DNA from: Thiomonas arsenitoxydans
GTDB taxonomy: Bacteria; Pseudomonadota; Gammaproteobacteria; Burkholderiales; Burkholderiaceae_C
Direction of reading: 5' to 3'
NCBI RefSeq assembly: GCF_000253115.1
Contig: NC_014145.1
Coordinates: forward strand, 2,852,001 to 2,916,000
Length of the DNA stretch: 64,000 nucleotides
The translations under genes and the position numbers were made by a program. Below the pieces are notes generated by a model that was given only the letters and a program-made list of their open reading frames with translations, was not told where the DNA came from and did not search any database. Position 1 is the stretch's first letter. Each line of letters begins with the position of its first letter. Shown here piece by piece: positions 53,528 to 63,331 of this stretch.

Positions 53528-53649
53528 CTCCTTCGGGCGCGGCTTGGGCGCCGCACCGGTCTCCTTGGTTTTGATCGCGCAACACGCTGCGCCACAGTCC
53601 AGGGAGTATGCCGATTTGGCGCCCGATTGACACCGGGATGAACCCGCAG

Positions 53650-53674
53650 AAAAAGGCCCGCACGCGGCGGGCCT
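53650..53674 (-). terminator. Rho-independent terminator of phoX
   Basis: On the minus strand AGGCCCGC, a 5-nt loop and GCGGGCCT are followed by a run of Ts (A-run at 53650-53654 on the plus strand). It starts 23 bp after the phoX stop codon. Confidence 0.85.
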
Positions 53675-53696
53675 AGATGAAACGTCTGCGGGATGC

Positions 53697-55712
53697 TCAG
53701 ACTTTGGTGGTCTGCGGTAAGCCGGTGATGTAGCCCACGGCAGCGCCATAGCCGTTTTCGTAGTTCTTGTCGATCAGCGGCTCCAGAGTCTGGTACACCT
53801 TGGCGTGCAGGCCGGTGGTATTGGTCACGCCGTTGGCGGTGACGGTCTTGATCTCCCAGTCGCCGGGGTGCTGGAAGTTGCTCATCACATACATCCAGCC
53901 GTTCACGTTATCGACGCCCTGCAAGCCAGTGCTCTCGGCACCCGCCGGGGTGGAGAGGATGCGGCTGAGTTGCTTGGTATCGACGTTGTACGCCCAGAGA
54001 AAGTTGTTGACATGCATGCCGCTGTCTTCGCCGATGAACAGGGTGCGCAGCTTTTCCGAGAACTTGATGTTGTCGGGGTTGGCGATCTTGTTCGGATTGG
54101 CGAGATTGCCCAAGGCATCGGGCGTGGCCAGGTCTTCGCCCACCAGCGCGGCAGGCGCAGCCATGTCCACCGGCACCCACTCGCTGTTCATCGCGGCGCC
54201 GCTGGTGTCCACTTGCCCGGCCTTGAGGTTGAGGGCGTACACCGCACCGGCCTTCGGCCCGGCGACTTTGAAGCCGGGGATCGAGCCATCGACCATCGAC
54301 GACTGGATATAGGACATGGCGGAGTAGGCGATCTTGTCTTTGGCGTTGACGGTCGTGCCTTCCATTTTGGTGAAGGCCATGGTGCCGCCCATGAGCCCGG
54401 CGTAGCGGTGGGTTTCGAGGAAGGCTGCCGCCTTTTCCTGCCCCGGAACGAGCTTGATCCAGTTTTTCTTGCCGCCCAGCCAGACCTGGGTGTAGGTGGG
54501 ATCGACCGGGTCGGTGGTTTTGACGTCCATGATGCTGGGCGTGCCGCCGTTTTGCGCCGCGGCCTGCGCCAGCGCCAGCACTTCCGCGCTGGTGGCATGG
54601 CCGAGGTTCACCCATTTCAGCGTGAAGGTGCCGGTGCCCACACCCGGAGCGCTGGTCTGCGTTGCTTGAGCAACGTATAGCGTGCCAGCCGACAGGTCGG
54701 CGGCTTTATCGGCGATGAACAGGAACAGGCCGCCGTTGGTGGCGTCGTCGCCCATCAGCGCGGTGCGCTGGTCGGGCATGACCTGGATGAGTTCATGCGA
54801 AATGCGGCCCATGCAGTAATGTTTTTTCACCGTGCCGGTGCCGTCGGCGTTGACGGTAACTTCGGGCAGATGGCCGTAAAGATAAGGATTGGCCTTGACC
54901 GGATCGCTCACCGCGGCGGCGTCGCCGTACAGATTGGTGATGAAGGCCTGGAACTGGGTGTTCTTGGCGATGGAGGCGGCGTCGGGCTCGTATTCTTCGC
55001 TGGACAGATGGGTGCCCCAGGGCGACAAGCTGGCGCCGCAGGTGATCCACAGGCCATTGGCCGGTGCGGTGGGCACGTTGTAATACTTCACCAGACTGAG
55101 CTTGCCGGTGGCCGGATCTTGGTCGAGGGTGAGCACGGCGATGGGCGAAGGCAGTTTGCCGTAGGCCGAGACACCCGCCTGATCCAGGCTGGTGTATTCG
55201 AACTGCACCACGGCGAACACGGTATTGCCCTTCACACCGGCAACCTTGGCGCCCGGCACGCTGAGCAGCGTAGTGCCGTCGGGGGCGTCAGAGAAGAACT
55301 GGCGTGCCGACGCCGGCACGGAGTTATCCATGATGGGCTTGCCGTTGATGTCGAAGTAGCTACCGGCGATCAGTGTGCCGCCGTTGCCGTTGGGCACTTG
55401 CTGGCCAGTGATGAAAAACGGTTGATAACCAAGTTGGTAAGTCTGGCTGCTGCCGTCGCTGTAGGCCACTTTGAGCGCTGAAGCGACGTTGGTGGTCGCC
55501 ATGCTCGCCGGGTCGGCGATGCCGGGCGCGGCCATCGCGGTGAAGGCTGCGGCCGTGGGGGTGGCGGTGGCCGCAGTGGCCGCCGTCGAGCCGCCACCGC
55601 AGGCGGCGAGCAGGGCGGAACCGCCCAGGCCGACGCCCAGCGGCAGCAAAGGCGCGCCACCGAACAGCTTCAGGGCCTGGCGTCGTGAAGGATTGGCTGG
55701 GGATTGGGACAT
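53697..55712 (-). CDS. phoX: PhoX-family alkaline phosphatase
   Basis: 671 aa. Tat signal (SRRQALKLFGGAPLLPLGVGLGG) ends in LAACGGGS, which also reads as a lipobox. The mature part has PhoX features: CGASLSPWGTHLSSEEYEPDA, HELIQVMPDQRTALMGDDATNGGLFLF, NPDNIKFSEKLRTLFIGEDSGMHVNN and LQGVDNVNGWMYVMSNFQHPGDWE. PhoX enzymes use calcium and iron and release phosphate from organic esters in the periplasm. The ATG at 55712 has GGAG six bases upstream; an ATG 12 bp earlier is possible. Pho-type control is likely; see the site at 55761-55790. Confidence 0.9.
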   Translation of the reverse strand: MSQSPANPSRRQALKLFGGAPLLPLGVGLGGSALLAACGGGSTAATAATATPTAAAFTAMAAPGIADPASMATTNVASALKVAYSDGSSQTYQLGYQPFFITGQQVPNGNGGTLIAGSYFDINGKPIMDNSVPASARQFFSDAPDGTTLLSVPGAKVAGVKGNTVFAVVQFEYTSLDQAGVSAYGKLPSPIAVLTLDQDPATGKLSLVKYYNVPTAPANGLWITCGASLSPWGTHLSSEEYEPDAASIAKNTQFQAFITNLYGDAAAVSDPVKANPYLYGHLPEVTVNADGTGTVKKHYCMGRISHELIQVMPDQRTALMGDDATNGGLFLFIADKAADLSAGTLYVAQATQTSAPGVGTGTFTLKWVNLGHATSAEVLALAQAAAQNGGTPSIMDVKTTDPVDPTYTQVWLGGKKNWIKLVPGQEKAAAFLETHRYAGLMGGTMAFTKMEGTTVNAKDKIAYSAMSYIQSSMVDGSIPGFKVAGPKAGAVYALNLKAGQVDTSGAAMNSEWVPVDMAAPAALVGEDLATPDALGNLANPNKIANPDNIKFSEKLRTLFIGEDSGMHVNNFLWAYNVDTKQLSRILSTPAGAESTGLQGVDNVNGWMYVMSNFQHPGDWEIKTVTANGVTNTTGLHAKVYQTLEPLIDKNYENGYGAAVGYITGLPQTTKV

Positions 55713-55760
55713 CTTGAACTCCATCAGGGAAGAGCCGACAACAATAGCGTTACGGCTGAA

Positions 55761-55790
55761 AACGAAAAGTTACAGTCCAAATGTGACAAG
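55761..55790 (-). promoter_or_regulatory. Candidate PhoB-box-like sequence upstream of phoX
   Basis: On the minus strand CTGTAAC is followed four bases later by CGTTTTC, and TTGTCAC lies just upstream. The first half fits the CTGTCAT-type half-site, the second is degenerate, and the TTGTCAC copy is not at the usual 11-bp phase. The case rests partly on phoX being a typical Pho gene. Confidence 0.3.
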
Positions 55791-55852
55791 ATGTTGAATC
55801 GTCTGCCGCGCCCTGCGCGTTTGCGTCCGGCGCAAAGCTCCATCGTGCGAAC

Positions 55853-57037
55853 ATGTCGGCATTGCTCTGCTCGCTGCCCGCTGCGATGTTCAAACTCCCG
55901 CAAGTCCCCTTCCCTCCCGGCAATATGGGCCGCCGCCGTTGCCTGCACGCCGGTGCCGGACTGGCTTTGGGCGCGCTGCTGCCCCCTGCCGCCCTGGCTC
56001 AAAGCGCTGGTGCGTCCGCGCCGCTTCCCGGCGCGAGCAGCGTGGCTCCAGCCGCAGCGCTGTCTTCGGCCCAACTGGGCGACTGGAATGTCGGCGCCGC
56101 ACAGGCCTTGATTGCGCGCATTGTGGAGCGCAACAAGCTGCCCGAAGCCCTGGTGGCGCGGCTGATCGGCCGGGCGCAATACAGCGCCACGGTGGCCCGA
56201 CTCATTCTGCCGGGGCCGCCGGGCAAGAAAAACTGGCGGGTGTACCGCAGCCGGTTTCTCGACAGTCTGCGCATCGGCTCGGGCAGTGACTTCATGCAGG
56301 AATTCGGCGTGTGGTTCCAGCGAGCGCAGGAGCGCTACGGCGTGCCGCCGCACATCGTCGCGGGCATCCTCGGGGTGGAGACGATCTACGGCCGCAATAT
56401 GGGCAACTTCCGCGTGGTCGATGCGCTCTCCACCCTGGCGCTGCGCTACCCCACGCAAGCGCCACGCGACCGCAGCGCTTACTTCGGCGTGCAGCTCGGC
56501 GATTTTTTCCAGTGGTGCGCACAAGATGCACGCAACCCGCTGCAGGTGCGCGGCTCGTATGCGGGAGCCATCGGCATGCCGCAGTTCATGCCCGAGAGCA
56601 TCTTGAAATATGCGGTGGACTTCGACCACGGCGGCGGCATCGATCTGATCTCCGACCCGGCAGACGCCATAGGCTCGGTGGCCAGCTACCTGGCCGCCAA
56701 GCGCTGGGTGCGCGGCCAGCCAGCGCACTTCCCCCTGCAACTGCCGCCCGATCTGCCGCAAGCCAGTCTCGACACCTTGCTCGGGCCCGACATTACGCCA
56801 ACCTTCACCGCCGACCAGCTCGTGGCAATGGGCCTGCCGCTGCTGCCGCAGGCCCGCGCCTATGCGGGCAAGCTGGCCGTGGTGCAACTGCCCAATGCCG
56901 ACGCCGCGCCCGACTATGTGCTGGGCACGGACAATTTTTACGCCATCACCCGCTACAACCAGTCGGCGTTCTACGCGTTGGCGGTCATCGAGCTGGGCGA
57001 GGTAGTGGCTGCTGCTGCGGCGGCAGCTCAATCCTGA
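55853..57037 (+). CDS. mltB: Membrane-bound lytic murein transglycosylase B
   Basis: 394 aa from the first ATG. Cleaves peptidoglycan in the periplasm. The catalytic Glu is in GILGVETIYGRNMG; YAGAIGMPQFMPESI and NFYAITRYNQS are family signatures. The signal segment is GRRRCLHAGAGLALGALLPPAALAQ, which lies 25 residues in. The start may therefore be the ATG at 55925 (or 55886); none has a good ribosome-binding site. The RRR could mark Tat export. Its stop overlaps the convergent GGDEF-EAL gene by 10 bp. Confidence 0.9.
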   Translation: MSALLCSLPAAMFKLPQVPFPPGNMGRRRCLHAGAGLALGALLPPAALAQSAGASAPLPGASSVAPAAALSSAQLGDWNVGAAQALIARIVERNKLPEALVARLIGRAQYSATVARLILPGPPGKKNWRVYRSRFLDSLRIGSGSDFMQEFGVWFQRAQERYGVPPHIVAGILGVETIYGRNMGNFRVVDALSTLALRYPTQAPRDRSAYFGVQLGDFFQWCAQDARNPLQVRGSYAGAIGMPQFMPESILKYAVDFDHGGGIDLISDPADAIGSVASYLAAKRWVRGQPAHFPLQLPPDLPQASLDTLLGPDITPTFTADQLVAMGLPLLPQARAYAGKLAVVQLPNADAAPDYVLGTDNFYAITRYNQSAFYALAVIELGEVVAAAAAAAQS

Positions 57038-59823
57038 GGCGTGGCGCTGAGCTGGCGGATGCCCGCAAGCACGATGGCGCTGAGCTCGGCCACATCCTGC
57101 CCGTAGCGGCGGGCGGCGTTCAGCTCGCCCAGATCGAGCGCGGCCTTGGCCTGGCGCGCGAGTTCATGGATTTCGGCATGCTGCTCCAGCAGCAGCGCGT
57201 AGCGCGGGTCGCGGCCGTAATACAGCCGCCCTTGACCGTTGAGCCACAGGCCGAGGTGGCACTGGTTTTCCGCCGCCACGTCGAGCACATGGTCGGGAAA
57301 CGGCACCTCGCCGCGCACCGCCTGCTGCAGCCGTTCCACCCGGCGTAGCTGAGCCACCTCGACTTCGTGCGGAAACTCGGCGGCGCGCAGATTGGCCGTG
57401 GGCCGCACCCAGGTCTGCACCCAGGTGGCCACGGCGTCGGCGGGCAGCGGGCGGGCAATGGCGTAGCCCTGCGCCAGGGTGCAGTTCATCGCCGCCAGCA
57501 CCGAGAGATGCTCCAGCGTTTCGGCGCCTTCGCCAATGACTTCCAGCCCGAGCAGATTGGCCGCGGTGACCACGGCGGAGACGATGGCGAAGTCTTTCGG
57601 GTCGTTGACCATGTCGCGCACGAAGGACTGATCGATCTTGATCGATTGCGCCGGAAGCTGCTGCAAGTAAGTGAGCGAGGCCGCGCCGGTGCCGAAGTCG
57701 TCGAGCGCGACGCTCAGGCCAAGATCCTGGCAGCTTTGCAAAATCTGCCGCGCCTGCTCCAGGTTGCGCAGCGGCGCCGACTCGGTGACCTCGAGCATCA
57801 GCCCGCTCGCGGGAAAACCGGGATGGTTGTGCAGCGCCTGATGCAGATCGTCCAGAAACTCGGGCGCCAGAAGATGCTCGGCGCTGATATTGACGGCGAT
57901 ATGCAGCTCCAAGCCCTCGGCGCGCCACTGCACGCCCTGGGTCAGCGCCTGGTCGAGCACGAAGCGGCCGATGGCGCGCGCCAGCCGTCCGTGGTCGAGC
58001 ACGCTGGCAAAGTCGGCCGCCACCATTTGCCCGCCCTGCTCGGTCTGCAGACGCAGCAAGGCTTCGACGCCCACCACCGCGGGCCGCGCCGGGTCTCCCC
58101 CGATGGCCACGATGGGCTGGTAATTGAGCGACAGCCGCCCTTGCTGCAAAGCGGCCTCCACGCTTTCGAGCAAATTTTTCTGGCGCTGAGCCTCGCGCTC
58201 GAAATCGGGCTTGAAACGCAGGTAGCGGTCTCGCCCCGCAGCCTTGGCGGCATAGAGCGCCAGATCGGCGCGGCGCAGCAAGGTCTCGGCATCGCCGCCG
58301 TCCTGCGGATAAAGTGCGCAGCCCAAACTCACCGAAATCGACGCCTGCCGACCCACGCCCAGATCGAAGGGCTGGCGCAGCGCCGAGAGGATGCGCTGCG
58401 CCGCCGCTTCGGCCGCGATTTCGCCGCTGCCCAGCCCTTCCGTCAGCAGCACGGCGAATTCGTCCCCGCCCATGCGGGCCATGACTTCACCTTCGCGCAG
58501 GATGGCCTGCAGACGCTGCGCGGTTTCGCGCAACAACGCATCGCCGGCCGAGTGCCCATAGGCGTCGTTGACTTGTTTGAAGCCATCGAGATCGAGCAGG
58601 AGCAGGCCGAATTCGCCCTGACGTCTCCAGGCGGTTTCAAGCGCCACCTGGAGCCGCTCGCGCAATAGCGTCCGGTTGCCGACCGCCGTGAGCGGATCGG
58701 TGATGGCCAGGGTACGCAGCCGCTGCTGCTGAACCTGCGCCAGCGCCTGTTCGCGGCCGATCTGGCCCGTGGCGTAGCGATACAGCACGGTGAGCAACAG
58801 CAGCAACAGCAGCAGCCCGACCATCGGCGGCCAGATGGTGTGCAGGTATTGCGTCCACAGCAGACTGCCTGGCACCGAAACCGCCACCGCCAAGTCGGGA
58901 TAGCCCGGCAGCCGCTGCCAACTGCCGATACGCATCGAACCGTCCGCCGCGACCCAGCCGTTGTAATGCGCACTGGGGGTCGCCGGCTGATCGGTCAAAG
59001 ACTGGGCGAATACCCCGGTCTGCGGCTTGGAGAAGAACGACGCTTTTTTGGGTGCTGGCCAGCGGGCGAGCACATAGCCATCGTTGCGCGCCAGCACAGC
59101 GGCAATTCCGCTGTAAGGCAGCGCCGTGTTCGCCAGGGTTTGTTGCAGAAAAGCCTGGGTACTGACCGCGGCAATGACGTAGAACGCCGGATGCGTCTGC
59201 CCTGCGGGAATCTCGCGCACCAGCGGGATCACCCATTTACCCAACAGCGGCCCGATCAGGGGGCGACCGATGATGAGCTTGTTTTTTTGCGGCTGGGCGC
59301 GCAGGCGCGCCAGCGCATGCAACAGATCGGGATAGTGCTGCAGATCGGGGAGTTTGTCCGAGCGCAGCGAGCTGCCCAGAAAACGCCCATCGGCCGATAC
59401 GATGTTGATCGACAGCGAACCCGGCAGCAGCGCCTGCCTGCGTTCGAGCAGAATCTGCAGCACTTCGGGATGTTGCAGCAAATCGGCCTTGTCCTGAAGG
59501 TCGGAGCCGGTGGCTTCGAGCACCGACGAGAAACCCTGGAAGTAAGACTGCGTGGCGCTCACCAGAAAACTGGAACTGGTGTCGAGCGAGCCGTAGAGAA
59601 TCTCCCGTTGCCCCCGCCAGGAGGTCACGGCGTAGACCAGCGCGAGCACGACGAAGGTGATGAACAGCGTCCAGTAAGTGCGGCGAATCCAGCGCTGCAC
59701 GATAGGCGTCGGCGCCAGTTGCGGCGCCTGACCAGAGGCCGACAAGGGCAGCTCGGACTGCTGCTCCATCCCGAAAGTCAGGGTATCGGGTGAGGCGCCG
59801 TTGACGTTCGGCTCGGAAGTCAT
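57028..59823 (-). CDS. Membrane GGDEF-EAL protein with C-terminal CZB zinc-binding domain
   Basis: 931 aa. The first membrane span (YWTLFITFVVLALVYAV) is followed by a periplasmic CACHE-like sensor (about 65-320). The second span is VGLLLLLLLLTVLYRYA. GGDEF has MGGDEFAVLL; EAL has VGVEALLRL, NISAEHLL, EVTESAPL, DDFGTGAAS and VIGEGAET. In the last motif, GEGAET replaces the commoner AEGVET. The last 115 residues look like a CZB domain: C855 in NQCHLGLW, then H882 and H886 (C-x26-H-x3-H), with H819 or H845 as first ligand. Zinc may thus control c-di-GMP turnover, as known for DgcZ, where the CZB is N-terminal. Confidence 0.88.
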   Translation of the reverse strand: MTSEPNVNGASPDTLTFGMEQQSELPLSASGQAPQLAPTPIVQRWIRRTYWTLFITFVVLALVYAVTSWRGQREILYGSLDTSSSFLVSATQSYFQGFSSVLEATGSDLQDKADLLQHPEVLQILLERRQALLPGSLSINIVSADGRFLGSSLRSDKLPDLQHYPDLLHALARLRAQPQKNKLIIGRPLIGPLLGKWVIPLVREIPAGQTHPAFYVIAAVSTQAFLQQTLANTALPYSGIAAVLARNDGYVLARWPAPKKASFFSKPQTGVFAQSLTDQPATPSAHYNGWVAADGSMRIGSWQRLPGYPDLAVAVSVPGSLLWTQYLHTIWPPMVGLLLLLLLLTVLYRYATGQIGREQALAQVQQQRLRTLAITDPLTAVGNRTLLRERLQVALETAWRRQGEFGLLLLDLDGFKQVNDAYGHSAGDALLRETAQRLQAILREGEVMARMGGDEFAVLLTEGLGSGEIAAEAAAQRILSALRQPFDLGVGRQASISVSLGCALYPQDGGDAETLLRRADLALYAAKAAGRDRYLRFKPDFEREAQRQKNLLESVEAALQQGRLSLNYQPIVAIGGDPARPAVVGVEALLRLQTEQGGQMVAADFASVLDHGRLARAIGRFVLDQALTQGVQWRAEGLELHIAVNISAEHLLAPEFLDDLHQALHNHPGFPASGLMLEVTESAPLRNLEQARQILQSCQDLGLSVALDDFGTGAASLTYLQQLPAQSIKIDQSFVRDMVNDPKDFAIVSAVVTAANLLGLEVIGEGAETLEHLSVLAAMNCTLAQGYAIARPLPADAVATWVQTWVRPTANLRAAEFPHEVEVAQLRRVERLQQAVRGEVPFPDHVLDVAAENQCHLGLWLNGQGRLYYGRDPRYALLLEQHAEIHELARQAKAALDLGELNAARRYGQDVAELSAIVLAGIRQLSATPQD

Positions 59824-59949
59824 TCAATCGGGGCAGTGGACATCATCGGGATGGATTTCAAGCTTGCTGCACTTTACCCTGCGCTGGCAAACCACCACAA
59901 CGCCCCATTCCCGGACTTCGGTGAAGAGCCGCGGATTGTGTGAAAGACT

Positions 59950-60885
59950 TCACAATTCCTGCTCCAGCGGCACCGGCTGCTGGCGCGCGTTGAGGGCGAC
60001 GTGAATCCCGGCGAAGATCAACAAAGCCGCCCACAGGTGATACCAGTGGATGGTTTCGCCCAGAAACAACCAGCTCAGCAGCGCGGCGAACAAGGGCGCC
60101 AGATTGCCGAAGTAAGACGGAATCTGCGCCCCGACCTTGCCCACCGCGCTGCCCCAGCACCAGTAGGCCAGCAGCGACGGCAACACCGCCACATAGGCCA
60201 GCGCCAGCCAGACCGGGCCGCCCCAATGAGTCGTCTGACCTCCGATCCAGCGTTCGGCCAGCATGAAAGGCAGGATGGACAGCACACCCCAGATCATCTG
60301 CGCGGCCAGCGAAGTCATCGGCGCCAGGCCCAGGGGCCGCTGCCGCAGCTCCCAGGTGTAGATCGCCCACAGAAACACGGCCACGAGCATGATGAGATCG
60401 CCCGGCGCGTAGTGCAGCGCCGTCAGATGCGCCAGATCGCCCTTGGCCACGACCAGCGCCACCCCGGCGATCGACAGCATGGCGCCGATCCATTGCGCCC
60501 GTCCCACAGTCTGCTTGTAAAACGCCCCGCCGATTAGCAGGATGAACACCGGCGCGCTGGAAGTGATGAGCGAGACGTTGAGCGGCGTGGTGGTCTCCAG
60601 CGCCACGTATTGCAGCGAGTTGTAGCTGCCCACCCCCAGAATGCCCATGACGGCAAGCGACTTCCACTTGCTGCGCAACACCGCCCGGTTGCGCCACAGA
60701 TCGGGGCCGACGATGAGCAGCGCCAGCAGCAGCGCGAACAACCAGCGGTAAAAGCTCAGCGCCATGGGGGGAATCTGCCCCACCATCAGCCGCCCCACGA
60801 CGGCATTGCCGGCCCAGAACAGAGGCGGCAGGGTCAGCAGAAGAACGGTGCTTGGGTCAAGAAAGGAGTGGCTTTTGGAAGGCAT
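59950..60885 (-). CDS. EamA/DMT-family transporter
   Basis: 311 aa inner-membrane protein with about ten hydrophobic helices arranged as two EamA repeats. The first includes FWAGNAVVGRLMVGQIPPMALSFYRW; the second includes LGETIHWYHLWAALLIFAGIHVAL. Members export amino acids, metabolites or drugs; the substrate cannot be read from sequence. It is on the same strand as the rfb genes, with an 81-bp gap, and may be transcribed separately. Confidence 0.9.
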   Translation of the reverse strand: MPSKSHSFLDPSTVLLLTLPPLFWAGNAVVGRLMVGQIPPMALSFYRWLFALLLALLIVGPDLWRNRAVLRSKWKSLAVMGILGVGSYNSLQYVALETTTPLNVSLITSSAPVFILLIGGAFYKQTVGRAQWIGAMLSIAGVALVVAKGDLAHLTALHYAPGDLIMLVAVFLWAIYTWELRQRPLGLAPMTSLAAQMIWGVLSILPFMLAERWIGGQTTHWGGPVWLALAYVAVLPSLLAYWCWGSAVGKVGAQIPSYFGNLAPLFAALLSWLFLGETIHWYHLWAALLIFAGIHVALNARQQPVPLEQEL

Positions 60886-60966
60886 GGGCGCATTATTTCA
60901 GTGCACCCGTCAATCTGCTCAACAAAGCGCACGCCGCAAGGGGCCCGAGAGGCCGTCAGTCAGCCC

Positions 60967-61530
60967 TCAGTCGTACACCTCGGCCTGCGCCAGCCGGGGC
61001 GCCGCCGCATCCTTCGCCGCCAGACTCGGCTGGCCGCCCGGCAGGTGCAAACCTTTCAGCGGCCAGGCGATGGCCAGTTCCGGATCGTTCCAGGCGAGAT
61101 TGCGGTCGTGTTCCGGGTACCAGTAGTCGGTGGTCTTGTAGAGGAAGTCGGCGGTTTCGCTCAGCACCACGAAGCCGTGACCGAAGCCCGGCGGCACCCA
61201 CAGCAGGCGCTGGTTCTGCGCGCTCAGTTCCACGCCCACCCACTGCTTGAACCGCGGCGAGCTGCGGCGCAGATCCACCGCCACATCCCAGACCGTGCCG
61301 GTGACCGCGCGCACCAGCTTGCCCTGCGGCTTGACGAGCTGGTAGTGCAGACCGCGCAGCACGCCCTGGGCGGATTTGGAATGGTTGTCCTGCACGAACT
61401 CCACATCCAGCCCGGTGTCCAACGCGAAGGTCTTGCGGTTGTAGCTCTCGAAGAAAAAGCCGCGGTCGTCCCCAAAGACTTTGGGCTCCAGAATGAGCAC
61501 TTCGGGTAGGGCGGTGGGAATGACCTTCAT
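60967..61530 (-). CDS. rfbC: dTDP-4-dehydrorhamnose 3,5-epimerase
   Basis: 187 aa cupin-fold epimerase, third step of dTDP-L-rhamnose synthesis. [14 protein letters not shown], the catalytic His in [35 protein letters not shown] and [15 protein letters not shown] are all present. It starts within the rfbA stop codon (ATGA on the minus strand). Last gene of the operon. Confidence 0.95.
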   Translation of the reverse strand: MKVIPTALPEVLILEPKVFGDDRGFFFESYNRKTFALDTGLDVEFVQDNHSKSAQGVLRGLHYQLVKPQGKLVRAVTGTVWDVAVDLRRSSPRFKQWVGVELSAQNQRLLWVPPGFGHGFVVLSETADFLYKTTDYWYPEHDRNLAWNDPELAIAWPLKGLHLPGGQPSLAAKDAAAPRLAQAEVYD

Positions 61531-62414
61531 ACCTTCTCCTCGGCCAGCAGGCGAAGCAGATACTGGCCGTAGCCGTTCTTTTTCATCGGGGCGGCGAGTT
61601 GTTCGAGCTGGGAGGCAGTAATCCAGCGTTGGCGGAAGGCGATTTCCTCCGGGCAAGCGACCTTCAGGCCCTGGCGCTTTTCAATCGTGGCGATGAACTG
61701 CCCGGCTTCGAGCAGGCTGTCGTGGGTGCCGGTGTCCAGCCAGGCGTAGCCGCGGCCGAGGGTCTGCACTTGCAACTGGCCCTGCTGCAGATAGACGCGG
61801 TTGACGTCGGTGATCTCCAGCTCGCCGCGCGGCGAGGGCTTGAGGTGGGCGGCGATGTCGCACACCTGCGGGTCGTAGAAGTACAGGCCGGTGACGGCGT
61901 AGCTGCTCTTCGGTTGGGCAGGCTTTTCTTCGATGCTGATGGCGCGGCCGGTGGCGTCGAACTCGACCACGCCGTAGCGTTCGGGGTCGTGCACGTGATA
62001 GGCGTAGACCGTCGCGCCTTGGGTCTGGGCGTGAGCCTCTTTGAGCGAGGCTTGCAGATCGTGGCCCCAGAACAGGTTGTCGCCGAGTACCAGCGCGCTT
62101 GGGGCATGGCCGATGAAGTCGCGGCCGATGATAAAAGCCTGCGCCAGGCCGTCGGGGCTGGGCTGCACCGCGTACCGCAAGCTCAAGCCCCACTGGCTGC
62201 CGTCGCCGAGCAACTGGGCAAAACGCGGGGTGTCTTGCGGGGTGGAGATGATGAGCACCTCGCGGATGCCTGCGAGCATGAGCGCGGACAGCGGGTAGTA
62301 GATCATCGGCTTGTCGTACACCGGCAGCAGTTGCTTGCTCACCGCCTGGGTGACGGGGTAGAGCCGGGTGCCGGAGCCGCCGGCGAGGATGAGGCCTTTG
62401 CGGGCTTGGGTCAT
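61527..62414 (-). CDS. rfbA: Glucose-1-phosphate thymidylyltransferase
   Basis: 295 aa. First step of dTDP-rhamnose synthesis: glucose-1-P plus dTTP. The nucleotide loop is [15 protein letters not shown], followed by [36 protein letters not shown] and [13 protein letters not shown]. The ATG at 62414 gives [10 protein letters not shown]; the open frame upstream is antisense to nothing useful and overlaps rfbD. It lies 8 bp after rfbD. Confidence 0.95.
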   Translation of the reverse strand: MTQARKGLILAGGSGTRLYPVTQAVSKQLLPVYDKPMIYYPLSALMLAGIREVLIISTPQDTPRFAQLLGDGSQWGLSLRYAVQPSPDGLAQAFIIGRDFIGHAPSALVLGDNLFWGHDLQASLKEAHAQTQGATVYAYHVHDPERYGVVEFDATGRAISIEEKPAQPKSSYAVTGLYFYDPQVCDIAAHLKPSPRGELEITDVNRVYLQQGQLQVQTLGRGYAWLDTGTHDSLLEAGQFIATIEKRQGLKVACPEEIAFRQRWITASQLEQLAAPMKKNGYGQYLLRLLAEEKV

Positions 62415-62422
62415 AGCGGAAG

Positions 62423-63331
62423 TCACAGCGGAAGTTCGTCGATCAGGCGTTGCACCTGAGTCTGCCAGGGCGGCAGAAACAGGTCGAAGGTGGTTTGGAG
62501 TTTGCTGCAGTCCAGCCGGGAGTTGGCCGGGCGCGGGGCGGGCAGCGGGTAATCCGCCGTGGTGATGGCCTGCACTTGTTCGGGCGCGCAGCGCAGCGGC
62601 AGGCCGCGGGCGGCAGCGCGGGCGATGACGAATTGCGCGTAGCCGTGCCAACTGGTGCTGCCCTGCGCGGTGAGGTGGTAGAGGCCGCTGGCCTGCTGTG
62701 CCAGAGCGGAGTCGGTGCGCAGGCGGTGCAACATCAGCGCGGTGACGTCGGCCAGGAGCTCGGCGCTGGTGGGGGCGCCGAACTGGTCGGCGATCACCCG
62801 CAGGCTGTCGCGCTCCGTGGCGAGTTTGAGCATGGTCTTGGCGAAGTTGCCCCCGCGCGCGGCGTACACCCAGGAAGTGCGCAGAATGAGATGGCGGCAA
62901 CCGCTGGCGGTGATGGCCTGTTCGCCCGCGAGCTTGCTGCGGCCGTAGGCGCTTTGCGGGTTGGGGGTGTCGGCCTCGGTGTAGCTGCCGGGCGCAGGTT
63001 TGGCGCCGTCGAACACGTAGTCGGTGGAGTAGTGAACCAGCATGGCGTGGTGTTCCGCGGCCCAGGCGGCGAGCACGCCAGGCGCTGCGGCGTTGATGCG
63101 CTGGGCCAGTTCAGGGTCGGTCTCGGCTTTGTCGACGGCGGTGTAGGCGGCGGCGTTGACGATAAGCTCAGGCTGCTCGCGTTGCAGCACGGTGCGTAGG
63201 GCATCGAGGTCGCCAAGGTCGGCTTGGGTGCGATTCAGCGGCCGCACGTCGCCCAGCGGCAGCAAGGCGCGGCGCAGCTCCCAGCCGACCTGGCCGTCGG
63301 CGCCCAGCAGCAGGATGCGCGGCGGGTTCAA
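62423..63331 (-). CDS. rfbD: dTDP-4-dehydrorhamnose reductase
   Basis: 302 aa. Last step to dTDP-L-rhamnose with NAD(P)[17 protein letters not shown] is the cofactor motif; YSTDYVFDG and the YGRSK catalytic pair ([11 protein letters not shown]) follow. The start is inferred to be TTG at 63331, because it gives the family N-terminus and overlaps the rfbB stop as TTGA. No ATG or GTG fits. Confidence 0.93.
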   Translation of the reverse strand: MNPPRILLLGADGQVGWELRRALLPLGDVRPLNRTQADLGDLDALRTVLQREQPELIVNAAAYTAVDKAETDPELAQRINAAAPGVLAAWAAEHHAMLVHYSTDYVFDGAKPAPGSYTEADTPNPQSAYGRSKLAGEQAITASGCRHLILRTSWVYAARGGNFAKTMLKLATERDSLRVIADQFGAPTSAELLADVTALMLHRLRTDSALAQQASGLYHLTAQGSTSWHGYAQFVIARAAARGLPLRCAPEQVQAITTADYPLPAPRPANSRLDCSKLQTTFDLFLPPWQTQVQRLIDELPL

